64,000 nt of DNA from JALYGK01 sp036259835. GTDB taxonomy: Bacteria; Actinomycetota; UBA4738. The notes beneath the pieces were generated by a model. It saw only the letters and a list, made by a program, of their open reading frames with translations, made no database searches and had not been told where the DNA came from. Position numbers and translations under genes: made by a program. Location: positions 1-64,000 of the forward strand of contig DATABA010000012.1 of the NCBI GenBank assembly GCA_036259835.1. Reading direction: 5' to 3'. Positions 57,238 through 64,000 of the stretch are shown here, one piece after another (position 1 is the stretch's first letter; every line of letters begins with the position of its first letter).

Positions 57238-59160
57238 ATGCAGGTCCGCGCGGACGTCAGTGAGACCCCTCGCCTGATAGCCGGCCGCTACGAGCTCCAC
57301 GAAGTCCTCGGAAGGGGCGGGATGGGGGTTGTGTGGCGCGGCCAAGACCGCCTTCTGGACCGGACGGTGGCGGTCAAGGAAGTCGTGCCTCCGGCCACGC
57401 TCTACGGGGATGACCGGGCCGCGGTCAAGAAGCGCGTCCTGAGGGAGGCCCGCGCCGCGGCGAGACTCGGCCATCACGGCGTCGTGGCCGTGTTCGATCT
57501 GGTGGAGGATGACGACCGTATCTTCATCGTCATGGAGTTCGTGCAGGGCCCCAGCCTGGAGGAACTGGTCACCCGGGAAGGCCCCCTGTCGCCCGCCGTC
57601 GCCGCGGATGTTGGGCTCCAGATGCTCGAGGTTTTGGAGGTGGCCCACGCGGACGGAATTGTCCATAGAGATGTGAAACCAGGGAATGTCCTGATCGTCC
57701 AGGGCGGCCGCGTCAAGCTCGGCGACTTCGGTATCGCGTCTATCTCGGGTGACCCCCGGATCACCGCGACCGGCATGGTGCTCGGATCGCCGTCCTACAT
57801 GGCGCCGGAGCAGGCACGCGGCGAAACCGTGGGGCCCGCGACCGACCTCTGGGGACTCGGAGCATCTCTCTACTTCGCCGTGGAAGGGCACGCTCCCTTC
57901 CGGAAAGACCAGCCGATCCCGACGCTGGCCGCAGTGCTCCAGGAAGATCCCCAGCCACCGGAGCGAGCGGACGGGCTGAGGCGGGTCATTCTGGACCTCC
58001 TGGCGAAGGAGCCGGAGTCCCGCCCCTCGGGACGTGTCCTCCGCGAGATGCTGGCAGAGATAAAGGCCAAGGCGGCCGTCGGGGAGGAAACCACGCAGCA
58101 GCTGGCGAGAATCGCCGCGAGCCATCCCAAGACCCCCACGGTGCCGGCCGTCGACCACACACTCGCCGTTTCCATACCGCAGCCCGCGCCGCAACCGGTT
58201 GTACCTGAAACGCCGCCGGTCGAACCGGAGCCTTCGCCGGCGGAGCCCGAACCCACGCCGGTCGAACCGGAACCTGAACCGTTCGAGCCCGAACCGGAAC
58301 CGGTGGAACCGGAGCTCTCCGCAGAAACCGTCGAATCTGAACGTGCGGCAACCCCAGAACCCGCCACTCCAACCGGCGACCGCCTGTGGCCGTGGAGCAC
58401 CGCACAGCAGGAAAGCACCCCGCCGCCGGATGAACGTCCTGAGCGCCCAACCCGGCACGTTTCGTGGTCGGGAATCTTGGTCGGCGCACTGATCGCCCTC
58501 GCTCTCCTCTGGTTCGTGGGCGCCACGGTCTTGTCCACGGGCCGCACGACGAACGAGGCTCCACGAGAAACGACGGCGCCGAGGACGCAGCAGACGCCTG
58601 CCCCCGAACCGACCATTGCTCCGGAAGTAGCGCCGCCGCCGAACCCCCCGGCGGCTTCGGACGAGGGCGATGATGAGGGGGAGTCCGGCAATTCCGGTGA
58701 CTCGGGGAGCTCCGGCCCGTCGCTACCTGCTGATTGGACGACGTTCCGGGACCCAGTAACCGGTTATCGCGTCGCCTACCCCGAAGGATGGGAAATCGCG
58801 CGTCCGGGTTACGAAAACACCATCGACTTCAGGGAGCCAGGGACCGGGAGATATCTCCGGGTTGCATGGCGGAAGCCGCCGCTCCCCTCCGCCCAGAAAG
58901 CGTGGCAGGACTTCGAGCCGGTATTTGCCAGCAGGCAGGCGGGGTATCGGCGCATCCACATTGTCCCCACGACGTACAAGGGGTACGACAACGCCTCCGA
59001 GTGGGAATACAGATACGACGGCGTTCACGCCATCAACCTCGGGGTCTCAACCGGAAAATACGGCTTCGCGCTGAACTTCCAGACACGAGAGTCAGACTGG
59101 GAACGTTCTCAGCCCCTCTTCGAGCGCATCAAGAAGCACTTCGTCCCGCCTTCGAAGTAG
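57238..59160 (+). CDS. PknB-like Ser/Thr protein kinase with extracellular domain
   Basis: A 640-residue Hanks-type kinase. The kinase domain (17-275) has the glycine loop LGRGGMGVVWRG, Lys47 (VAVKEVV), catalytic IVHRDVKPGNVLI (Asp145, Asn150), LGDFGIAS (Asp163) and SPSYMAPEQARG. A Pro/Glu repeat linker (about 320-360) and a Pro/Thr-rich region follow. A transmembrane helix lies near residues 412-432. After an acidic Ser/Gly linker, an extracellular domain (about 500-640) has WTTFRDPVTGYRVAYPEGWE and ends FERIKKHFVPPSK, resembling PsbP/DUF1795-like folds rather than PASTA repeats. The signal sensed is unknown. Confidence 0.92.
   Translation: MQVRADVSETPRLIAGRYELHEVLGRGGMGVVWRGQDRLLDRTVAVKEVVPPATLYGDDRAAVKKRVLREARAAARLGHHGVVAVFDLVEDDDRIFIVMEFVQGPSLEELVTREGPLSPAVAADVGLQMLEVLEVAHADGIVHRDVKPGNVLIVQGGRVKLGDFGIASISGDPRITATGMVLGSPSYMAPEQARGETVGPATDLWGLGASLYFAVEGHAPFRKDQPIPTLAAVLQEDPQPPERADGLRRVILDLLAKEPESRPSGRVLREMLAEIKAKAAVGEETTQQLARIAASHPKTPTVPAVDHTLAVSIPQPAPQPVVPETPPVEPEPSPAEPEPTPVEPEPEPFEPEPEPVEPELSAETVESERAATPEPATPTGDRLWPWSTAQQESTPPPDERPERPTRHVSWSGILVGALIALALLWFVGATVLSTGRTTNEAPRETTAPRTQQTPAPEPTIAPEVAPPPNPPAASDEGDDEGESGNSGDSGSSGPSLPADWTTFRDPVTGYRVAYPEGWEIARPGYENTIDFREPGTGRYLRVAWRKPPLPSAQKAWQDFEPVFASRQAGYRRIHIVPTTYKGYDNASEWEYRYDGVHAINLGVSTGKYGFALNFQTRESDWERSQPLFERIKKHFVPPSK
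58200..58320 (+). repeat. Glu-Pro repeat region inside the Ser/Thr kinase gene
   Basis: About 40 codons encode overlapping Glu-Pro runs (for example VEPEPSPAEPEPTPVEPEPE), built from imperfect repeats of GAACCGGA-like units. It forms the stiff cytoplasmic linker between the kinase domain and the transmembrane segment. The DNA repeat may be length-variable between strains. Confidence 0.8.
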
Positions 59161-59201
59161 TCACGCCGCGCGAGCTCCTCCTGAGTTCTTCGTAAGGCGC
59201 T

Positions 59202-59390
59202 TCAGCGCGCGGGCTTGGGCTTGTCGCGCTCGTGCTCGGGCTTGCGACCGGGCTCGTTCTCCGGCGGGACCTTGCCGGCCTTGCCGCCTTCGTCGTGCTC
59301 CTTGTCGGCCTCTCGAACCTGGCGCCGGCCGCCTTGCGTGGCTTCGCCCCTTCCGCTTCGCGCGATCTCAGGCTGCTGTGGCTTGGTCAT
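59202..59390 (-). CDS. Small highly hydrophilic protein, function unknown
   Basis: A 62-residue protein (ATG 59390 with GGAGAGGAC upstream). It is almost wholly charged or polar, with Glu, Lys, Arg, Gly and Pro throughout (KPQQPEIARSGRGEATQGG, then KVPPENEPGRKPEHERDKP). I recall similar short disordered proteins in actinomycetes, but no function. It ends the recQ-side minus-strand group; the recQ stop is only 14 nt away. Confidence 0.65.
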   Translation of the reverse strand: MTKPQQPEIARSGRGEATQGGRRQVREADKEHDEGGKAGKVPPENEPGRKPEHERDKPKPAR

Positions 59391-59403
59391 GTCCTCTCCT
59401 TCC

Positions 59404-60840
59404 TCACTCCTTGGGGCGGAGAAGCCCTCGTTCGACCACCAGGTCGATCGCAAGCTTCCGATAGCCAGCGTCCTGGAACAGCACCAGGATGCTTTCTCCC
59501 TCATACCCGTGGACGGTGCCTTCACCCCATTCTCCGTGGGTGACCTGAGTTCCGACGGCGAAGGGCTTCGAGTCGGGCTCTTCCGAAACCACACCGGCGT
59601 CGCAGTTGTCGCAGTTTCCGCACGGACCCTCGTACGGCTCGCCGAAGTAGTTCAGGATGTATTCGCGGCGACAGCCTTTGGCCTCAGCGTACCCCCGCAT
59701 CATCTCCAGCTGCGTGCGTTCGAACGCTTTGTGCCGTTCATCATCTTCACTGGACGACGTACCGGACAGGAACCTCTGGACCCCGAGGTCTTCGCTCCGG
59801 TAGAACAAGAATGCGCGAGCAGGTTCGCCGTCACGACCCGCCCTTCCGACCTCCTGGTAGTACGCGTCGACTGAACCGGGGACGTCATGGTGGAAGACGA
59901 ACCGCACGTCGGGCTTATCCACGCCCATTCCGAACGCATTCGTGGCAGCGATGACGTCGCACGCTCCGCTCATGAACGACTCCTGCGCCTCGTCGCGATT
60001 CGTCGCGTTCATGCCTCCGTGGTAGGCGATCGCCTTCACGCCATGGTCGGTGAGCGCCTCGGCCACGTCTTCGGCGTTCCGGCGTGTCGCGGCGTAGACG
60101 ATCCCGGGCCGGTCTGCCTCCAGGACGCGCTCGATCAGGGCCTCTCGCTTCGCGCGCTCTTCGAGGTAGCGCTCCGACCCGAGCCAGATATTCGGCCGGT
60201 CGAAGCCGCGCACGATCACGTCCGGATCAATCATCCCCAGTCGTTCGACAATCTCCTCTCGAACGACGGGTGATGCGGTGGCGGTGAGCGCCAACACGGT
60301 CGGCCGGCCGAGCGACTCAATCACCGTGCCGAGCTCCAGGTACTCGGGGCGAAAGTCGTGGCCCCACTCGCTGATGCAGTGGGCCTCGTCGACGACGAAG
60401 ATCTTCGGTTCAGCCGCCACCAGCGCTTCCAGCGTCCCTTCTGTGGCGAACTGCTCCGGCGCCAGCAGCACGTATTCGAGGTCTCCCTCCTCCAGATTCG
60501 CCAGGGCCTCGGATCGCTCTCCTACCGATAGGGTCGAGTTCAGCTCCGCCGCCATACCGGACTCGCGTTCCTCGATGGCGTCGACTTGATCCTTCTGGAG
60601 GGCGATCATGGGCGACACGACGATGGTCGGCCCGGCAAGCAGCTTCCCGGCGATCTGGTAGATCAGCGACTTCCCTGCTCCGGTCGGAAGGATCACCAAC
60701 GCATCGCGACGCTTGACGATGGCCTCGATTGCCTCCAGCTGTCCGGGCCGCAGCTCGCGAATGCCCAAATCGTTGCGTGCGAGCCTGGTGATCTCTTTTT
60801 GGAGCTCCGACCTGGCCGGAGCTCGCCGGGTGGTCGCCAC
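59404..60840 (-). CDS. recQ: RecQ-family ATP-dependent DNA helicase
   Basis: A 478-residue 3'-5' helicase. It contains RPGQLEAIEAIVKRRDALVI, Walker A LPTGAGKSLIYQIAG, the DEAH box VVDEAHCISEWGHDFRPEY, TATASPVVREEIVERLG, motif V AATNAFGMGVDKPDV, motif VI YYQEVGRAGRDGEPA and the zinc-binding cysteines of the RecQ-C region (Cys390, 407, 410, 413). It lacks a winged-helix/HRDC tail and ends in a small beta-rich domain (VTHGEWGEGTVHGYEGES), the short form of some actinomycetes. GTG start 60840, two nt after the USP-Rieske gene, so both are probably in one transcript. Confidence 0.93.
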   Translation of the reverse strand: MATTRRAPARSELQKEITRLARNDLGIRELRPGQLEAIEAIVKRRDALVILPTGAGKSLIYQIAGKLLAGPTIVVSPMIALQKDQVDAIEERESGMAAELNSTLSVGERSEALANLEEGDLEYVLLAPEQFATEGTLEALVAAEPKIFVVDEAHCISEWGHDFRPEYLELGTVIESLGRPTVLALTATASPVVREEIVERLGMIDPDVIVRGFDRPNIWLGSERYLEERAKREALIERVLEADRPGIVYAATRRNAEDVAEALTDHGVKAIAYHGGMNATNRDEAQESFMSGACDVIAATNAFGMGVDKPDVRFVFHHDVPGSVDAYYQEVGRAGRDGEPARAFLFYRSEDLGVQRFLSGTSSSEDDERHKAFERTQLEMMRGYAEAKGCRREYILNYFGEPYEGPCGNCDNCDAGVVSEEPDSKPFAVGTQVTHGEWGEGTVHGYEGESILVLFQDAGYRKLAIDLVVERGLLRPKE

Positions 60841-60842
60841 GC

Positions 60843-61895
60843 CTACCGGCCAGACAGCTCGAGCTTCGCGAGGGCCTTGGTGGCCGGGCCCTGAATGACT
60901 TCGCCCTCGAGGGCGTACCGAGACCCGTGGCAGGGGCAGTCCCACGTCTTGTCGGCGTCGTTCCAGTTGACGGTGCACCCCATGTGCTGACAGCGAGGCG
61001 AGAGCGCGATGATGGCGCCGCTTTCGTCCTTGTACGCGGCGACCTTCTGCCCGTTGGCGTCGACCACTCCGCCATGCCCCGGCGCGAGGTCCTCCACGGA
61101 GCGACCAACCGTCTTGACGATGAGGACGTCGGTGGGCGTCTTGTGGGCCACCTTGTTGGGAACGGAGCCGAGGAGATAACGGCGTGGGCCCTGCATCCCC
61201 TTGTTGCCCACCACGACCAGCCCGAAGCCCTCGCGGTCCCCTACCCGGGTCAGCGCGTCTGCCGGATCGCCCTTTTCGACCCGGGTCTCGCACTTCGTCC
61301 GCCCCAAGCGAAGCGTTCTGGCGGCATCGTCGAGAACGATGGACCCGACCACCTTGTCCCCCACATACATGAGTGTCACGGCCGACCGAAGGAGCAGGGC
61401 CAGCTCGAACGCCTTTCGGACGGCTTCGGTCGCGGTCGGTGAGCCGTCCGTTCCCACGAGCATGCGCGGATATACCAACGGGCCGTCTTCGGCCGAGTCG
61501 GGCTGGGCGCTGGTGTTGACGATGAGCAGGTCGCAGGGAGCGTAGTGGGCCACCTGCTCCGGCAGGCTTCCCAGCCGAAAGCGCCTGACCTTCTCCATCC
61601 CCTGGTTGCCGATGACGATGCAATCGGCCCGGCGACGCTGCGCGATCTCGATGATCACGTCGGCCGGTTCGCCGCGCTGCATCTCGGTTTGTGCCTCGAC
61701 ACCGAATCGCCGGGTTGCTTCGCGGGAGTAGTCCAGAACCTCTTGCGCGATGTCCTTGTCGTAGTTCGGAGGCTGAAAGGCGGTGGCGATCAGGAGTTCC
61801 GTCGCGCACCTGCTGGCGACCCGGGCAGCCTTCTCCAGCGCCGTGTTCGCCGTCTCCGACCCGTCGGTCGCGACCATGATCCGTCGGTAGGCCAT
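60843..61895 (-). CDS. Tandem universal stress protein fused to Rieske [2Fe-2S] domain
   Basis: A 350-residue soluble protein in three modules. Two USP domains occupy residues ~1-128 and ~142-262; both have the ATP-binding G-x2-G-x9-GS pattern (GNQGMEKVRRFRLGS, GNKGMQGPRRYLLGS). A C-terminal Rieske domain (~275-348) has cluster ligands Cys302/His304 (CQHMGC) and Cys320/His323 (CPCHGS), with the Rieske disulfide pair Cys307/Cys322. There is no signal peptide or transmembrane helix. A stress-linked, ATP-binding redox protein is a fair inference, but electron partners are unknown. It lies before recQ and after a DUF2269-like gene. Confidence 0.93.
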   Translation of the reverse strand: MAYRRIMVATDGSETANTALEKAARVASRCATELLIATAFQPPNYDKDIAQEVLDYSREATRRFGVEAQTEMQRGEPADVIIEIAQRRRADCIVIGNQGMEKVRRFRLGSLPEQVAHYAPCDLLIVNTSAQPDSAEDGPLVYPRMLVGTDGSPTATEAVRKAFELALLLRSAVTLMYVGDKVVGSIVLDDAARTLRLGRTKCETRVEKGDPADALTRVGDREGFGLVVVGNKGMQGPRRYLLGSVPNKVAHKTPTDVLIVKTVGRSVEDLAPGHGGVVDANGQKVAAYKDESGAIIALSPRCQHMGCTVNWNDADKTWDCPCHGSRYALEGEVIQGPATKALAKLELSGR

Positions 61896-61907
61896 AAGGG
61901 AGAGAAG

Positions 61908-62393
61908 CTACAGCAACGACGCGGGCGACCAGGGCTTGAAAATCATCAGAAACAAGATGAAGAGGATGGCTCCGAAGCCGATCGCCGCAAGGACCCACGG
62001 AACTGGCGACAACAGGATCTCATCGAGTTGCTCCTCCGTGACGGCGGTCGAACCACCGGCCATGGCCCGCGCCACGAACCCAACTCGCCGGTAGTAGGGG
62101 TGTGCGATCGCGTACATGGCAATGGAAGTGGCGATGAGGAGACCCAGCGAGACCCAGATCCATGCCTGCCCCCACCATCGGCCCATGAACCCGGCGACGA
62201 TTCCTCCCAGAAGGAGGACGCCGAGCGACACGTAGAAGAGGGAGATGGAGGACGAAGAGAGCTCGTTGAGCGCGAGGATTCTTTGGGGATCTCGCTCGCG
62301 TCGCAACTTGAACGCGACACCGATCGACACACCGTGCGCCGTCAGGAACCCGAAGACCCCGGCGATATGGAGGAAGACCCACCAGCTGTACAT
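61908..62393 (-). CDS. Four-helix membrane protein, DUF2269-like
   Basis: A 161-residue protein with four hydrophobic helices (about residues 3-24, 49-70, 75-95 and 132-153). It begins MYSWWVFLHIAGVFGFLTAH, whose His residues and spacing recall DUF2269 and related heme- or copper-linked small membrane proteins. No cofactor motif is certain. It lies between the P-type ATPase and the USP-Rieske gene on the same strand; a shared stress or redox role is speculative. Confidence 0.7.
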   Translation of the reverse strand: MYSWWVFLHIAGVFGFLTAHGVSIGVAFKLRRERDPQRILALNELSSSSISLFYVSLGVLLLGGIVAGFMGRWWGQAWIWVSLGLLIATSIAMYAIAHPYYRRVGFVARAMAGGSTAVTEEQLDEILLSPVPWVLAAIGFGAILFILFLMIFKPWSPASLL

Positions 62394-62402
62394 GCAGTCG
62401 TT

Positions 62403-64000
62403 CTATCGGGGGGACCTGGACGCGGCAAGTTTGGGCCGATAGCGGCGAAGGCGCAGCGCGTTCGCCACGACGGTCACGCTCGACGCGGCCATGGCCGCGG
62501 CCGCCCAGATGGGCGACAGGAGCCCGGCAACGGCGAGCGGGATCATCACGACGTTGTAGCCGAAGGCCCAGAACAGGTTCTGCGCGATCACCCGGTACGT
62601 TCGCCGCGAGAGGTCCAGGGCGTTAGCAACCAACCGGAGGTCGCCACCGAGGATGGTCACGTCGGCGGCCTCGATGGCGACGTCGGTTCCCGTCCCGAGG
62701 GCGATGCCCACGTCGGCCTGCGCCAGCGCCGGGCCGTCGTTGATGCCGTCGCCGACGAACACGACCTTTCTTCCGGCTTCCTGCAGCCGCTTGACTTCAT
62801 CGACCTTCCCCTCGGGGAAGACTTCGGCGACCACTCGTTCGATGCCTGCCTGGTCCGCGATCGCTTCGGCGGCCGGACGCCGGTCTCCAGTGACAAGCGC
62901 GACCTCGAGTCCCTTCGCCCGGAGGTCCGAAACGACTTGCCGAGCACCCGGTTTGACTCGATCCGAGACGCTGACCAAGCCAACTGGCTGGGAGTCCTTC
63001 CAGACGGCAAACACCGTCAGCCCTTTTTCGGCGAGGGTCGTCGCTTTTGACGCGAGAGAGACCGGAAGACTGTCCGGGCGGCCCACGCTGATCTCGGAGC
63101 CATCGAGGGTGGCCTTCGCGCGGGCCCCAGGTTCGATCCCGAACGACGTGGCGCTTGGGACTTCGACTCCTTGCGTCTTCGCTGCGTCCACGACAGCACG
63201 CGCGATTGGGTGCTCGGAACCCTGTTCCGCCGCGGCCGCCAACGCGAGAACGTCCCGTGGCCCCTTGCCGTCCGACGACACGACGTCCGCAAGGCTCATC
63301 GTGCCCTCGGTCAGCGTGCCGGTCTTGTCCAGTAGGACGGTGTCGACGGTCCGAATCACCTCGAAGACTTCGCCGCCCTTGAAGAGGATTCCAAGCTGCG
63401 CCGCCCGACCGCTTCCGGCCATGATCGCCGCGGGTGTCGCCAGCCCGAGCGCGCAAGGGCAAGCGATGAGGACGACCGCAGCGGCGTGGAGAAGCGCCGT
63501 TCCAGGGCCCGCGTCGGAGAGGACGAGCCATCCGATGAACGTCGCGAGGCCGAGTAGAAGCACGGCCGGGACGAACACGGCAGAGACCCTGTCCGCCAGG
63601 CGCTGGACCGGCGCCCTGGAGCCCTGGGCCTCCTGAAGCAGCCGAACAATCTCCGCGAGCTTCGTGTCCGGCCCGACTCTGGTCGCTTCGATGAGCAGGC
63701 GGCCGTGGCCGTTCAGCGATGCCCCGACAACTTCATTACCGGGAGCGACGTCGACGGGAACCGACTCACCGGTCAGCATGGAGAGGTCGAGCGAAGACTC
63801 GCCCTCCCGGATTACGCCATCGACCGGGACTTTCTCGCCCGGGCGGACGACGACGAGGTTTCCCACCGAGACCTGTTCGACGGGTACGCGGCGCTCGTCC
63901 TCGCCTTCGAGGATCGTCGCCTCCTTCGCGCCACGTTCGAGGAGTGCGCGGGAGGCATCGCCCGCATTCGCTCTGGCCCGAGCCTCCAGAACCTTCCCCA
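62403..64000 (-). CDS. copA: Copper-type P1B ATPase, C-terminal part (cut by window edge)
   Basis: A heavy-metal-exporting P-type ATPase. The frame is open through base 64000, so the N-terminus (metal-binding domain and first helices) is outside the window. Visible parts are the actuator region VVRPGEKVPVDGVIREGESS with LTGESVPVDV, the metal-transport CPC in LIACPCALGLATPAAI, the phosphorylation site LLDKTGTLTEGTM, GSEHPIARAVVDAA (HP motif) and the hinge VFVGDGINDGPALAQADVGI. The CPC motif fits Cu(I) or Ag(I). The last two helices and the short basic tail are complete. It is next to the DUF2269-like gene. Confidence 0.95.
   Translation of the reverse strand, partial: GKVLEARARANAGDASRALLERGAKEATILEGEDERRVPVEQVSVGNLVVVRPGEKVPVDGVIREGESSLDLSMLTGESVPVDVAPGNEVVGASLNGHGRLLIEATRVGPDTKLAEIVRLLQEAQGSRAPVQRLADRVSAVFVPAVLLLGLATFIGWLVLSDAGPGTALLHAAAVVLIACPCALGLATPAAIMAGSGRAAQLGILFKGGEVFEVIRTVDTVLLDKTGTLTEGTMSLADVVSSDGKGPRDVLALAAAAEQGSEHPIARAVVDAAKTQGVEVPSATSFGIEPGARAKATLDGSEISVGRPDSLPVSLASKATTLAEKGLTVFAVWKDSQPVGLVSVSDRVKPGARQVVSDLRAKGLEVALVTGDRRPAAEAIADQAGIERVVAEVFPEGKVDEVKRLQEAGRKVVFVGDGINDGPALAQADVGIALGTGTDVAIEAADVTILGGDLRLVANALDLSRRTYRVIAQNLFWAFGYNVVMIPLAVAGLLSPIWAAAAMAASSVTVVANALRLRRYRPKLAASRSPR

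Noticed and set aside
58200..58320. CRISPR-like short repeats
   Set aside because: They are imperfect in-frame codon repeats encoding Glu-Pro; no spacers and no cas genes.

Overview
This window is a high-G+C chromosomal segment from an actinomycete-type bacterium. The best lineage marker is a DUF2469 protein (10341-10685), a family known from Actinomycetota. The gene order pyrH-tsf-rpsB-M23 peptidase-whiG-xerC-dprA-comM-yraN-DUF2469-rnhB-lepB-rplS-trmD-rimM-KH-rpsP-ffh also matches the classical whiG neighbourhood of that phylum. Other supporting genes are a CofC/FbiD-type F420 gene, a DUF3618 plus holin-X pair, a PknB-like kinase and an HU protein with a basic tail. The pathway set (ATP-type PEP carboxykinase, two dodecins, class III cyclase, USP-Rieske protein) and the SpoIID gene suggest a deep-branching, probably uncultured environmental member rather than Streptomyces or Mycobacterium. 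The exact class cannot be read from this sequence. No phage, IS element, CRISPR array or rRNA operon was seen.

Layout. 1-15794 (minus strand): translation, competence, recombination and secretion genes, many joined by 1-4 nt stop/start overlaps, entered from a structured leader upstream of rpsB. 15869-17842 (plus): an orphan sensor histidine kinase. 17858-33592 (minus): mug, ftsY, smc, acylphosphatase, a large secreted hydrolase, mutM, rnc, rpmF, DUF177, a coiled-coil protein, coaD, rsmD, a methyltransferase, recG and a FakA-like gene. 33691-36254 (plus): TlpA-like thioredoxin, SpoIID-like protein and rpmB. 36263-38126 (minus): thiL-thiD. 38163-50169: a mixed metabolic region with two dodecins, a membrane sulfatase-fold protein, pckA, a soluble transhydrogenase, a phosphoribosyltransferase, ddl, a cystathionine-type PLP enzyme and tdh. 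50186-56462: kbl, plsC, cofC, a cold-shock-like protein, an amidohydrolase, a membrane nucleotide cyclase and hup. 56502-56840: tRNA-Gln, an unassigned stretch and a perfect terminator hairpin. 56839-64000: a membrane protein, a Ser/Thr kinase, recQ, a USP-USP-Rieske fusion, a DUF2269-like membrane protein and the 3' part of a copper-type P-ATPase.

How the genes work together. The two SRP GTPase genes (ffh, ftsY), lepB and the ribosomal proteins form the co-translational export and translation core. dprA, comM, xerC, recG, smc, mutM, mug, rnhB, yraN and recQ give DNA uptake, repair and chromosome maintenance. tdh-kbl converts threonine to glycine and acetyl-CoA. thiL/thiD serve thiamine and cofC points to coenzyme F420. 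The histidine kinase, nucleotide cyclase, cyclic-nucleotide-binding protein and PknB-like kinase form a signalling layer with no partner regulators visible nearby.

Most unusual points: the USP-USP-Rieske fusion; a MutM whose start lacks the catalytic proline; a nucleotide cyclase with glutamine at the purine-specifying position; an unexplained stretch with its own promoter-like -10 box and perfect terminator after tRNA-Gln; a long hairpin in the rpsB leader; and a probable CTG start for a phosphoribosyltransferase overlapping a small basic ORF. I did not find a clear new multi-gene defence or biosynthetic system. No gap longer than about 300 bases lacks a gene.
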